From positions 116,490,767-116,554,766 of the forward strand of contig OY856411.1 of NCBI GenBank assembly GCA_963693085.1: 64,000 nucleotides of DNA, given 5' to 3'. How positions within the stretch are numbered: the stretch's first letter is position 1; each line of letters begins with the position of its first letter. This DNA comes from Alisma plantago-aquatica. Taxonomy: Eukaryota; Streptophyta; Magnoliopsida; Alismatales; Alismataceae. The position numbers were made by a program, and so were the translations under genes. The notes under the pieces are model-generated. The model saw nothing but the letters and a program-made list of their open reading frames with translations, was not told the origin of the DNA and ran no database searches. Shown here piece after piece: positions 34,609-46,879 of the stretch.

Positions 34609-34742
34609 GGAATGACCTATGGATGCTTAAGGACGTTCTAGACAACTTCTAGGGGCTTCTAAGTGCTTAACTAGCCGTTAGGTAGAAGTTAGGTGCGTTA
34701 GTAACGGCTAGTTGCTTTATTCTGCAGTTGCTGTCAGAGACC

Positions 34743-34928
34743 ATCTCGGTCGACAATTGGTCGACCGAGATACCTACTCGGTCGAAGTCTTGTCGACCGA
34801 GAGGCTCCCTGGATTAACGTTTATTTGCAACTGTTAACTGTTGTGTCTAACGGCTACTTTTGGTCAATCTCGGTCGAGAAGTTTGTCGACCGAGAGTGTC
34901 TCGGTCGAGGAGTTTGTCGACCGAGATT
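34743..34928. repeat. Four CTCGGTCGA / TCGACCGAG hairpins (5' LTR)
   Basis: An identical set to that at 30246-30431. All four have conserved arms and variable loops, and sit upstream of the TATA box in the direction of transcription. Confidence 0.9.
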
Positions 34929-35276
34929 GACTCTGTTTCAATCTATTAATTAAGGCACTAAGTGTGTGTATGAGTGTGCATTATGTGATTCTATTTAAAT
35001 GGGATGACTTGTCTAACTATGGTGTTTGGCTAGGGAAAATCTAACGCTTGATTTACATGCAATCTAAGTACTTGTACATTATATAACTGTACAAGTTTTT
35101 ACAATAGTGATTACATTGCATGAAAATAAATATGTAAGCTCGTGATTTTCCTAGTTGCTTTGTCATCCACCATAATCCTGCACACTCAAGTAGCTCATTA
35201 GATTAATAAGAATGAAATGTTTGTCATCATCGAAACAAGGGGATTTATCATAATATCCAATTTATCCAACAGATAG

Positions 35277-35690
35277 TAGCAGCAGGGGGCGGCGACAAAA
35301 GTAGTGACAGATAGTGGCGGTGGGAGAGGACAGTGGCAGCAATAGTGGAAGGGGTCGGCGACAAAAGTAGTGACAGATAGTGGTGGTGGGAGAGGATGGT
35401 GGCAGCAATAGTGGAAGGGGTCGGCGAGTGCATTAGTGGTGGACAGTGGCAGCGGCAGCAGTAGGGGGTGGTAGTTGTACCAACGGTAGACAGCAGAGAC
35501 CAGCAATAGACAGAAAGGGATGATGACAGTGGGGGGCGGAAGCAACAGGCAGAAAGGGTAGCAGGCAGGGTTTGGTCGCAGCGGCAGTGGCGGTGGGTTT
35601 GGTGAACGTGGAGGATGATGGCTGGAGGATTACTGCTAGAGGATGGAGGGTGATGGTTGGGCAGGACCTAACCCTAATGCTTTTAGGGTT
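35277..35690 (-). other. Leader (5' UTR) of element Z, LTR-proximal half
   Basis: On the minus strand this is rich in CCACCGCC/CTGCTGC-type triplets. A unit of about 66 bp (AAAGTAGTGACAGATAGTGG ...) is repeated at about 35297-35425. ORFs over it are low-complexity Pro/Ser/Thr/Leu frames and I do not regard them as genes. Confidence 0.65.
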
Positions 35691-35704
35691 AGTCTCTGAT
35701 ACCA
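35691..35704 (-). other. Primer-binding site of element Z, tRNA-Met type
   Basis: TGGTATCAGAGACT on the minus strand, five bases after the LTR end. It matches the tRNA-Met primer site with one change. Confidence 0.85.
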
Positions 35705-35709
35705 CTTAA

Positions 35710-35988
35710 TGTAAAACTATGGCTATTTAAAAACAAAGTAGGCAATGACTAAAATGATAATTCTCATTCATAAACTGTGTCTCTACATGGATGCCCATAG
35801 AGCCTTTATATAGGCTTCTAAACGAAAGACTAAACACAAGATAGCCAATGTGGGACTAAAACCACGTGACTTTACAAAACCCATAAGAAGAGAAAAAACA
35901 TAATAAAATAAAACATGCCAACAAAGCCTAACTAATAACACGATGATGCCTACACTCATAAGTGTGTAAAGGTGGGGCATGTCCTACA
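35710..35988 (-). repeat. 5' LTR of element Z (279 bp)
   Basis: On the minus strand it runs TGTAGGACAT...GTTTTACA, with TG...CA ends next to the PBS. It is short for a Gypsy LTR. The partner 3' LTR is not in the window, so its limits rest on the TG/CA ends and PBS only. Confidence 0.75.
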
Positions 35989-38900
35989 TCAGGTGCACAT
36001 AAGATTGGTAGTTGATTTGAAAAGTAAAAAATAAATAAAAGATTGCCATTGTAATAGACTTATCCAAAGCTCTTTATACTATATTATATTACCATGTCAT
36101 CGAGGCAAGCACTGGTGTCAGGAAAAGCTAGTCCACTCCATGAAGAACACATTTGCTAATAGAAAAATAATTATAAAGGTTGTCTACTAACGTGCAGTTG
36201 TATGATGATGTTGTTAAATTTTAGTAGATACAATCATATATGAGTAAGAGAGGCAAAAGGGTTGTGGTTGTGACATTTGTATGTTGATCCTCTTACCAAG
36301 TGTACTTATCAGTTATTTTGTCAAAGGATATAAATCTTTGATGGTGAATGAGTTGACAAGAGAGAAAATAAGTCGGAAGGGATGGAAAATTTGTAATCTA
36401 GTCTAATATTTTGTGTTGGACAATTTTTGGTAATAAAGAAGGCATAGGGGAGTGTAACGGGTTACTGATTTAGGTGGAGGCAAATGTTAAAACAATAAGT
36501 AGTTGATTGGTTTCCATAGTAGTAGTCATTGACAGTCTGACTAAAGTAGACAAAAATATCTCTAACCACTGAAGTGGATATTAACATAGTTTGTTAGTCC
36601 TAGAGGAAAAAATAATTCAATCTTCCATCCTATCAACATGTGTACAAGACAAATGTTGGAGAAGATCTTGTATATCCATCAAAATGGTGTTGAGATCATT
36701 GTTGCACTGTTTCCATACGAACTAGAATGGACAGTAAGGAGGCAACACCATATTCCACCTTACTGATAATTGACTACCCACTAAATTATCCTTAGCATGT
36801 ACAAGTTCAGAAAAAAGAAGGCTCTATAAAAAATGAACATCTACCTTACAATATGTACATTTTTCCATATGCATTTTGTATCCCATACCTGACACCTTGA
36901 TTAAGCATTGATGATTTCCAATTACTAATGTAAGAGAAAGTATCTCCTGGATGTATATGGATCGACTCCCCTCCTATGGCTAAATGGGGATAATGTGGGA
37001 GCCTATCATTCCCTTGCACCTGGCCTCTCAGAGATAGACAAAACAAAAAGCAAGGGAAACCTTTGCAATCCAGGGATTAGAGCATTATAAATATGTAGAG
37101 ATAATAGTGTTCCATACCTTTGAATGAGAGAAAATGGGTCACATTTCTGGTTGACTCATATATGCTTGTACTTCAAAAAATTCATGTTTATTTCATCGAG
37201 CTTTATGTTTATTTAATGAAAGAAGACACTTCAAGTGGCAGTTCGCTCTAAGTGTTTATATTGTAATAAAATAAATGATCTATCACTAATAAATACAACT
37301 TATTGTATATTTCTATGTTTATGTATATTTATGCTCATGAAAATGTATTTCTATTTATGCATATATATTGACATATACCATATATGTTATGGTGTATTTG
37401 TAAGTATAAGGACATATGTATCACAAAATCGAAAATCATATACTCTAACATACCCTGTATATTGTATATGATACTGTGCACACAAACCACATAACACTTC
37501 TCCACTTATCATAGCTGTTGATTTTAAAATCACCTGAACAACCAAGGTATGATATAATATTTGCACATAAGATCAAGCAAGGACAAAGGGAGGACAATTC
37601 ACAAAGAATGAAACCTTTTCATGCATGTTTTGCCACATATATAGGGTGTTACACATATATATGGTATTAGTTATCCATTGAGTACATAACTGCTAACCCT
37701 CTCCACATCTTGTAGTCCTCTTCTTATGCTATGTGTTGACTCTCCCAAACATAACATGATTGAACAAAATCAGTTGGATAATCATATGAACCATAAAGAC
37801 TAACTTGTATCTTGCATCTAATCAATAACTATCGTGTACATTCGATTATGTCCATGTGCACAATAAGATACTATCTAAATTACAATCAATGTTCTTTAAT
37901 GTATTACTTTATGTTGGTGTGTGCCCAAAGATATAATTATGTTGAAAGAATTTGGGCATATGCTCACATCAAGGCCTTTATTGAACAAAAATTAAGAATT
38001 AGTGGAAAACTTATTCCTACTCCCTTATCATCTGATCTGACAAGTGCATTTAGAAATCATCCAGTTATAAATGACGTTTCAAGGCTAGTTATTGGATCTA
38101 TAGATATCATTGATCCTACTATAAGTTGAAGAGCAGCAATGGTGGACAACTGATGTAGAGCTTATCTGCATTATCCTAGTATGAAAGAGTCAAAGACATA
38201 AACATTTTTGCTTAAAGGACTAGCAGAAAATCTAAACGTTAATGCATGGTTATATTATGTGATTGTGTTGTTGCTGCTAAATGCAAGAAGATAATGAATG
38301 GATATGCATTTAATGGATGTTCATGCGTGGTGTCATTTTCTTACACAAAGACTTTGAAGCAGATGGGATCTAGTTATATGCAAACAAATAAGATTCCTTG
38401 TCAGCATATGGAAAAGCAGATGGGATCTGGTTATATGAAAAGCAGAAGGGATCTAGTTTTACAAAAAGAAATCAAATTCCTTGTGAGCATATGAAACAGA
38501 TGTGTGTTGCATATCTAATGCAGAACACTTGTTGTCTTTGTTGTACTACCAATAGCAACTAGCATATATGTTATCTTTCTAACACATTCAAATTGTATGT
38601 AACAGATTTATGATTTTTTACTCCGAACAAAAATTCCTATCAAATGAAAGACATATGGGAGCAAAAAAGAGACTACAAAATAAATCATTTTCCAACTCAT
38701 TTTTGGGTCTAAGAAATCAAATTTTGATACAGTTTTAACAAATATACAGAGTTCTGAACGTGTGTAGTAAATAAGATATTCTACCTAAATAATTGATACA
38801 TCTAGCTGAAAGAAATTTTTGTGACCAATAAATAAATCATATCTACACATACATATTTGAACCTGCATAACATTTTAAATACATGATTATAATCAAATGT

Positions 38901-41248
38901 TTGGTAGATTTACTTTCTGACTCAGCTCAACAATGCCACAACATGGGTGCATTGTTTTAGCCATTGGTAAGGTGCGGCCATGGTGGTTCTTAAAAAATAG
39001 TGCCTTATCTTACAATTTACTCCGGTTACAATGCATCACCAATATATATTTCTACAGGGTCTAGATTACAGAGAGTGAGGAGCATTGGTATTGAGATGAG
39101 GAACAACTTTCTTAGTCAATGAAATTATGAAATTAGAAGCCCAGTGACATAAGTCCCATAGTTGTATCAGTAGTTGCACCACCTCTGACATGGATACTGA
39201 ATAATTTCTTCAGATTCAAGATGGTAGACAGTTCTAAATTAAATGAGGAATGTCCCCTTGTACCATTTGGTCAACAAGCAAATACTAAAGTTTGAAAATT
39301 TATCATTGGGTGAGTCATTTAGTGTATGAGAAATGGTGCTTCAATGCAATGAACTATATATTGTTGTCAAATATAAATAATATATTTGAAAGTAAAATAG
39401 TTGGAATTCCAACTACAATTGTTAGGCCTCTGTAAAACATCCATGTTATGATCTATCATGAAATCTATAACTAACAAAAAAATCATCAATCACCTCATCT
39501 ACAAACAACCTCTAACTTTTTATTTATATTTTATAAATAGTGGCTTCATGCTTTTCTTTCAGTATTACAACATGGGAGACAGGCCATTAATGGATTAGTG
39601 GAATGTATACTTATAAAAACCATTAATATGCAAATGAGGTACTATGAACGATTAACTAATTGAATAGTTGTAGAAATATATAAACAATTTCCAATATGGC
39701 AATTACCTGAATTCCTTGTTGTGTTATTGTTATATACCTCTTCAGGAACACAATATTCTAATACAACAAGGGAACCGTAAGTTTCATGATCGGAATCCAC
39801 GAGTGAACTTTAAAATTAAGTATTAAGCTTCTTAATTATAGAAACAAACAAATATTCAATGGAGTTAGATACTAGGGAAACAACATGAAAATCAATTGCG
39901 TATGTTAACACTATGTATTAGATGAACATCTTAGCCACATGGTTGTTAGTGTCCCAGTATGGCAGCTTGCAGTCCATGGGTAGGAACACTAGCTTTTAAG
40001 AATTGCTAAATGAAGAAAACCAAGAGGAAGTGAATAACTCATGGTAAGCATAACAATTTTCTACATTGAATAATAGAATGGCCTTTGTGATGCATTGGTC
40101 GTGGTACTAAATACTACCCAAACATGTCATTGTAGTGCTTGATGCACACATATAGAGGAAACGCAGTGTGTTCCCTATGTGTGAATGATCATTCTAATTA
40201 CAAATAGAATGAAAATTACAAAGTACACCACATGCGCTTCTTGGCCTCTATGGATGTGCATGTGCAGAATGAAATTGCCTAAAATTATAAAGTTGTAGAA
40301 ATGGAAACGTGATCATCTGTCAAAGTTATTTTCCTTCAATAAGGAAATTCTTGGCAGACGATCCATAGGAGGAGGTGGATTCTCTCATGGCAGATAATGT
40401 CATCAGTCGGCTGTAGGCACACGTAGAACTTTTATTCTAATGTGATGTCATCATTGTCATGGGGGAAACTCTGATACAGGAAATAAGTAAAATTTGGGTA
40501 AACTAAAGAAAATCATAGGATGTGGGAGTTGGAGATGGGGAAATCGTAATTGTAAGGTGGGGCAGTTAAGATTTTTCACTTCATAGAGAAAAACATGTGG
40601 GGGCTGAGGGAGATAGGGAGATGAGTATATGGGTCCTAATTAAAGGTAAAAGAGGGGAATTATACAGTATACCTGTGAAACCTCATGAAGGTGAATAAAG
40701 ATTAAACAACTAAGACATACATATCACACAAAAAGGAAAGTAGTATTCTGCTCAGTCCACCACAATGAATAAACCCTCCTGCAGCTGATTTTCTTGCATT
40801 CCCAACACACCACGGAGTGTGGTCTAATCCTTCCAAGATGGGACCTCATAGCTACATTGCAACTTGACCATAGGAGGAAAGAGGTGAAGAAGAAGAAATT
40901 ATATTTTTTGAGGACATTGTGGCAAGGGAGGAGACAAAGGGAGTAGAAATGGGGAATACGTTGTGAAATCCTTGGCTGAGTACGCAGCCTATGGCGGAGG
41001 AGAAGCGGGTGAGGATAGAAGAGATCGGGGATTTAGGAGGGGTGTAGGAAGTAATGGACACGGGAGGGATAAAAAATTGGAGGGATATTTGGATTTGGAA
41101 AGCGGGAATATTGAAAATTTTAGATGGCAAGTATTGCTACATTTTTCGTTACATTTTTAATAAATTGTTAGGAAAAATAGTTTCTAACTACATAGATGGT
41201 AAATGTAGCTATATTAAATATAATTAATACTAGTTTTTTTTAGTAGTG
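35989..41248. other. AT-rich DNA without recognisable genes
   Basis: Only short ORFs occur (for example 37812-38129, + strand, with VERIWAYAHIKAFIEQKLRI), and I cannot assign any. Near-repeats of GCAGATGGGATCT(A/G)GTTATATG lie at about 38360-38460. The right boundary reads CTAGTTTTTTTTAGTAGTG (41230-41248), which inverted is CACTACTAAAAAAAACTAG and looks like a CACTA-type terminus, so part of this stretch may be a non-autonomous CACTA element. Confidence 0.5.
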
Positions 41249-42825
41249 AGGGTTTCCACTTGAAGGATTATGCACACATTGAATCAATCAATTGAATCCA
41301 TTGGATCATCATCCAACATGTGATTAAGTTCATACCTCAAATGGTCAACTATACCGAACGGTCAACTCCTCCATGTGGTTTGCATTCCAAAGCACCAAAC
41401 GGTTTGCAAACCGTTTGGTCTCAAACAGTTTGGTGAAACCGTTTGGACCAAAGGTCCAAAACCATTTTCTCTTGATTTTTATTTAAGGTGTGTGCTTATG
41501 AACATTTTATCATCTTCAACCTTTAGACTCACGGAACTACTGCCATTTTGCATGTCAACTTCATTAATCAAGCAAGGCTATTGCAATTATAACAATTAAC
41601 TCAATTGCATGACAAAGATTTAGGGTTTAAGTTATATAACCCACCTTCAAATCTGATCCCAAGCTCCAAGCTTCACACCTCCAATGGTAGTTGAAGCTAT
41701 AACAACCTCCCAAGGTCGTTTCTCAAGCTTTTGGAGTGAAAGGATCGACTAGGGTTGAAGATGGAGTGAAAATTGAAGGAATCATACATTGTTTTATAAT
41801 TTTCACCATGAAATCAAGAATAACGAAGGTTAAAGACATACCAACAGGTTGGGGACATGCTTCCCGCTGTTCCTAGCTTCCTTGGTCAGTTTTGCAAGCA
41901 AGGAGAAGAAATAAATCTGAAACGATCCTTAGGTGGGTTGGAAAAGGCTCTTTTATAAGAAAATTGATGAAAGAGAAAATATTTTTATATAATCAATTAA
42001 TTCCAAAAATGTTGCCACCTCTTTCTCCTTCATTTTCTTACATGCAAAGGAATCTCAGCCCCACCAAGCTCCCTTCCATTATCCATGGATTAAGGGAAAT
42101 TAAGCACCTTAATCCTTTATAATATTAATATATTTTTTTGTGTGGAAAATCTTTTCCTTATAATAAGGTAAGTGGAATTTCATCTCCTTAGGATATTTTC
42201 GGTCCTTGCAAAGGCCAAGGACGTTCACACACATCTGAGTTCCACCATTTTAATTTTTGTTGAAGGCTCTTTAATTATTTTCTTTATTTTTGCATTAATG
42301 TTTCCATTATGCTTGAATCTTGATTATTTTAATATCAAGATTCTCTCTCCTCCAACTTAATTCAAATGAGACGCCCCTCTCATTTTCTTTGTTCCACGTT
42401 ATGCCAAGAAACATTAGGGACCTTATTGAAGTGTTAATTTACATATTGCACCCTAGGTTTTCAGTAAATTGCACATTACACTAAAACGAGGTTTTCATGC
42501 ACAAACATTACTTTATCAAATCTTTCTTGGTATTCAGTCTATCACAAGCCATACCTCTGCATCATCTTCACTCTCATGATTCTTAAACACATGAGGAACA
42601 TATTATCATGCACAAATTGCAAATCAACCCCTCAACTTGGGTAATTTGCACTTTAATCCAAAACAAGCAAAATATTGATTTCAACAATATTCAAAAAGGA
42701 CTAAAAATGCAATATAAGTTCCTCTTGAGCCTTAATTACTTTTCAAAGATAAGATCAAGCATATAATCACTTTTATTAAGCAAAACACCTAGTATTAATT
42801 CATAACCCAGGTCAGGGATGTTACA
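41249..42825 (-). repeat. Truncated Tekay/Del-like LTR fragment
   Basis: It ends with AGGTCAGGGATGTTACA, the inverse of the LTR start TGTAACATCCCTGACCT seen in element X and in the LTR at 59442. It shares with them the CAAACGGTTTG/CAAACCGTTTGG palindromes (41395-41450), the phrase AAGCTCCAAGCTT, and a terminal sequence rich in AATTTGCA...CAAAACACCTAG. Its U3 end is complete and its other end is cut at 41249. It is diverged from X. Confidence 0.8.
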
Positions 42826-43628
42826 GTGGTGAAGAGGTGGATGAGGTAGCGAGAATGTACAAGATGTTTCTTGAGACTAAGGGAAAATATAAGATGGATA
42901 GACTAGCTTCTACCTCGAGCAGCAAGGAGCTATTGAGATCCTATGAGTTGGTTAAGAAGCTTGGAGGTACTGAGTTCACTAGAACTACGAACCCTATAGT
43001 GGAAGATGAATGAGTGAGACAGTTAGAGAAAGTGTTCCGTCTGATGGAGCTGTCTGAGGAAAGACGAATCAATCATGCAGTTTATTTGCTTAAAGGTGAT
43101 GTAGAACTCTGGCATGGAGTGGAACATAAAAGAAGGAACACCATACTGACTTCAAAGGATTTTGTTGATGAATTCCATCTTAAGTACTACCCACCTACCT
43201 TTATAAGTGAGAAGATAAGACAACTGCAGAACATCAGATAGAGGAATATGTCAGTGGGAGAGTATGAGGCATACTTCACTAGGTTGGCAAATTTCTACCT
43301 GTAGCTCATCCCAAATGACGTGGAAAAGTGTAGAAGATTCCAGGAGGGTTTGAGGCCCAAAATTCATCATAATGTATCTGTAATTGACCGAAGAAAAAGA
43401 GAGAACTTCGGAGAGTTTCTTGAGGAAACAAGACGTATAGAGGAGTCTGTGAATATTGATGAGCATTATGAGAATAGAAAGAGACCCAAAGACTTAGGTA
43501 GAGGAAAACCTAGTAGTTATCAGTGAGGAAGTGGTGGTGGGTTCTTCTCGAAGCTTGGACGTGGTTTTGGATGTTTTAGTAATCAAGGCTATGAAGATGT
43601 GATATCTTCTCAGAGTAGGGGAAGATCT
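42826..43628 (+). pseudogene. gag: Ty3/Gypsy gag (old chromovirus), first part
   Basis: Frames on the + strand contain QLEKVFRLMELSEERRINHA, VYLLKGDVELWH, DEFHLKYYPPTFISEKI, SVGEYEAYFTRLANFYL and CRRFQEGLRPKIHHNVSVID, the retrotransposon gag domain, closely parallel to the gag of element X but divergent. In-frame stops follow VEDE, NIR, FYL and SSYQ. The reading is cut at 43628 by element X and continues at 58854. Confidence 0.85.
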
Positions 43629-46106
43629 TGTGGGCTCTGATCTCCAAACCATGACATAAACACGATTAAAACTTAGCGGAAGCGAATCGGTAATCAGCGG
43701 AAGACAAAAATCACGGGAAATTAAAACTTTTCGAGATAAGAACTTGTATCCATAAAAACTCCTTTCATAAAGAGAGGTAACTGTTTACATCTCAGGATAA
43801 TTACTTCTTGAGTAATTATATACATCAAGATACAAAATATCAAGATCACATGACACAAGACTCCAAGACCTGAGAGTACAGAGGACACATAGGACTGACT
43901 CTAACTACACCACATGGCAGGACAAATCTCCACCTGAGATTACTGCTGCCCCTGGTGCTGCTGCTGCTGAGACTGATCACCTGTAGGCTGGTTCCTTCGT
44001 CTCCGACGTCCACCTATAAAGTTGAAGCCTACGGGGTGAGACAATTATACATAATTGTCCCAGCGAGAGTTATAACTCTTCGCCAGAAGCTTTATTATAA
44101 CATCAAAGAATATCTTAAACAGTAAAGCCTTCAAAGCATTCTATAGCAGTTGCAGTTATAACAAGATCTCTACAATTTAGGAGATATGGAGAATATCAGC
44201 ATTATTGCAATGTAACATCAATCAACTAACTTGGAGTCATCTCTAACAAGTTATACTACATGGTTGATTATGTTTTACAAACAACATTATGCCCTATGGA
44301 GATGAGGCTTACCACTCATACTCCAACTGATCGCTGAGAAGCCGCATCAGTATCATACATAGGTCATTAAGAGAGCCGGATTCTCATGACCTTCACCTTC
44401 CTCAGTCAGTAAGAGGATCACTCGTAGGACATCTCGTGTCTCTACTATTATAGCTCACCAGGGTAAACTGGTCCTTCGCTATTCTAGAGTCACAGTGGCG
44501 TTCTGTACTCTCTTCGTCATCAGGAGGTTTCATATTTACCTACCACTGATACGGATATCTGTGCTGTCTTCGTCATCAGGAGGTTTCATGTTTACCTACC
44601 ACTGATACGGTATGGAACTATAGTGAAGGATGGATGGATTACACATCTACATCACTTTCCTACACCAGGATGTAAGGTTCTACACATCCATGTACCCCAC
44701 ATACTCAAAAGTATGTGCTCCAGGAGTTCCCTAAGGAAAACCTGTTTCACCATCACTTAATTTCTGACAATGATGGATCTATGATCAGGGCTCTACATTA
44801 TACTTGATTAGTTAGGTACATTCAGTATTCTTTAACAGCATACATTATTCTTCAAACAATAACAGTAGTATAGCAGCTATAAAAGAAGAATACTAAATGT
44901 AACAGGCCTAACTCATATCAATCATCATTTCTCATTATCCTCATCACAAGTCATCTCTAAGGCATGACCTTGATGGTATTTATGGCTCTCATAGCCCATT
45001 ATCAGCATAGGATGCCACTGGCAAGGCATCAGATTACTTTACTTATTCATAAGGCTAACAACATGCCTTTAATGAATATGACATCAACATCCATACCTGG
45101 ATATGATTACCTTCATATCAGAACCTGCATGGTTAATACATCTGATAAAGATAATGCGACAATAAGGAATGTACTTCCCACTCTTGTCATAAGATTTAAA
45201 TCTTTAATTTAAATCAAAAAGAGTTTATTGCTTAAAAGCATGCCATTACCCTTGAATTAGGGTTTACTATTCACATTACATGTCATCACCCTTGAATTAG
45301 GGTTTACTATTCACATTACATGTCATCACCCTTGAATTAGGGTTTACTATTCACATCAAGGTGAATTAAACTCATAACATCATCATGTATGAGTAACATC
45401 TTCATTGATGCTCTTGGATTAGTTAAAGGTTCATCATTTATCATAATTAGGGTTTCCATGATCTCACATAGGTGGACCATACCCTAATTATGCTCACTTA
45501 TGTGCATTGGAGATGCTTTACTTGAGTTTCCACTTAAAAAGGGTACTTTCTCTCTCTAGAAGTACTTTCTCTCTCATCATAATGTTAGGTGATGTCAACA
45601 TCACCCTAAAACAGGTTAGATTGAGTCATCATAGGCTAACATAGCCAAAAGTATCACCATTATGTGATTAGAGTTACTTTCTCTCTCTAGGGTACTTTCT
45701 CTCTCTAGAGTACTCTCTCTTTCATCATACTAATGATTGATGATAACATTAGACTAGATCAAGTTGGATAGAATCATTATGACTAAGAACTTTATTCTCA
45801 TGTAATTAGGGTTTGAATTTGAGCAAGGTATAACTCAATTGACCCTTTAGGGGTATTTTGGTAATTCACCCCAATGATCATCATCATGGTCAAAACCTTA
45901 GTCAAATAACCCCTTACTATCCTAGATTATCATTAGGGTTTGATTTGGGCAACATTGAACCATCAAATGATTGAATGAGGTCAACCTTGAATCATATTGA
46001 TTGATTTCAATCATTAATCATCAATTGGGTTGAGATTGGTTGAAAGTGTTGACCGTTTGCCCACTTTGACCCTCCAAGTCCGTGAGCCCCTTTCTAGCTC
46101 CAAGAC

Positions 46107-46590
46107 CGTGAGCCCCCTCATGGTCTTGAGATCGTGAGCCCCCTCATGGTCTTGAGATCGTGAGCCCCCTCATGGTCTTGAGATCGTGAGCCCCCTCATG
46201 GACTTGAGATCGTGAGCCCCCTCATGGACTTGAGATCGTGAGCCCCCTCATGGTCTTGAGATCGTGAGCCCCCTCATGGTCTTGAGATCGTGAGCCCCCT
46301 CATGGACTTGAGATCGTGAGCCCCCTCATGGACTTGAGACCGTGAGCCCCCTCATGGACTTGAGATCGTGAGCCCCCTCATGGTCTTGAGATCGTGAGCC
46401 CCCTCATGGACTTGAGATCGTGAGCCCCCTCATGGACTTGAGATCGTGAGCCCCCTCATGGACTTGAGATCGTGAGCCCCCTCATGGTCTTGAGATCGTG
46501 AGCCCCCTCATGGTCTTGAGACCGTGAGCCCCCTCATGGTCTTGAGACCGTGAGCCCCCTCATGGTCTTGAGACCGTGAGCCTCTCATGG
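46107..46590. repeat. 26-bp tandem array in 3' LTR (about 18 units)
   Basis: The unit GTGAGCCCCCTCATGGTCTTGAGATC recurs with the variants GGACTTGAG and GAGACC. It lies next to the dispersed palindromes CGGTCTTGAGACCG and shares their TCTTGAGA core. The identical array in the 5' LTR is at about 56138-56621, so copy number is unchanged since insertion. Confidence 0.93.
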
Positions 46591-46879
46591 TCTCAGCCGC
46601 TTGGTCCTTCAACAAGGCTCAAAGATGCAACCGATAAAGTCAACCCATGTTGAAGCCCTCAAATGGTCAAATCTATGTTGACCACTTATGGGTTTAGTCA
46701 AATAAGGTTATGCTTGATCACTTGGTCATTCAATTGACCCATAATGGTTAACCTATTATAGTTGAAATCGATTCAATTAGGGTCTATCAATGTTCACCCA
46801 TCAACACTCAACAGTGTGCATCAACACAAAGTTGAACCCTTCAATTGAGCTCCAATTGGGCCCAAACTTGGCCCAAACG

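Larger units (their letters stand above)
29365..35271 (-). mobile_element. Sirevirus (Ty1/Copia) derivative, gag-only, 5,907 bp
   Basis: Two 1,410-bp LTRs (29365-30774 and 33862-35271) differ at only about three positions by eye. The 5-bp duplication GATAG flanks the element (29360-29364, 35272-35276). On the minus strand the order is 5' LTR, PBS for tRNA-Met, truncated gag with coiled coil and zinc knuckles, about 2.1 kb of non-coding DNA, PPT and 3' LTR. There is no protease, integrase, RT or RNase H. The gag architecture and the repeated PPT-like motifs are those of the Sirevirus lineage. It is a very recent insertion of a non-autonomous element. Confidence 0.93.
33862..35271 (-). repeat. 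Sirevirus 5' LTR
   Basis: 1,410 bp, the same length as the 3' LTR, with about three differences (near 34015 and 34111). It contains the promoter for the element and four CGGTCGA hairpins. Confidence 0.93.
15175..35988 (-). mobile_element. Old Ty3/Gypsy element 'Z', truncated and split by two younger insertions
   Basis: Read on the minus strand the pieces are in canonical order: a 279-bp LTR (35988-35710), PBS, leader, gag start (28867), gag (to about 16650), linker, protease (16138-15695) and the beginning of RT, which breaks off near 15175. The reading is interrupted by a Sirevirus (29365-35271) and a CACTA element (17401-28653). Removing both rejoins the leader and gag at their target-site duplications. 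No 3' LTR is seen. Frameshifts and stops are frequent, so the element is old. The DGG-type protease and gag sequence suggest a chromovirus-type Gypsy, but the clade is uncertain. Confidence 0.85.

Noticed and set aside
35198..35705. Pro/Ser/Leu-rich minus-strand ORFs (90-115 codons)
   Set aside because: They overlap the repetitive leader of element Z and the Sirevirus LTR junction. They are triplet-repeat composition effects and not a gene.
37812..38129. 105-codon ORF with VERIWAYAHIKAFIEQKL
   Set aside because: A vague resemblance to known helical segments is not enough. There is no second block of similarity and no splice context, so no product is named.
38246..38494. ORF with KKIMNGYAFNGCSCVVSF resembling an RRM-type segment
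   Set aside because: Only about 20 residues look RRM-like, and the rest is a tandem repeat. Chance similarity is likely.
44964..45212. 82-codon ORF present identically at 44964 and 54995
   Set aside because: It is simply the same LTR sequence twice. The frame lies antisense to the element and has no recognisable similarity.
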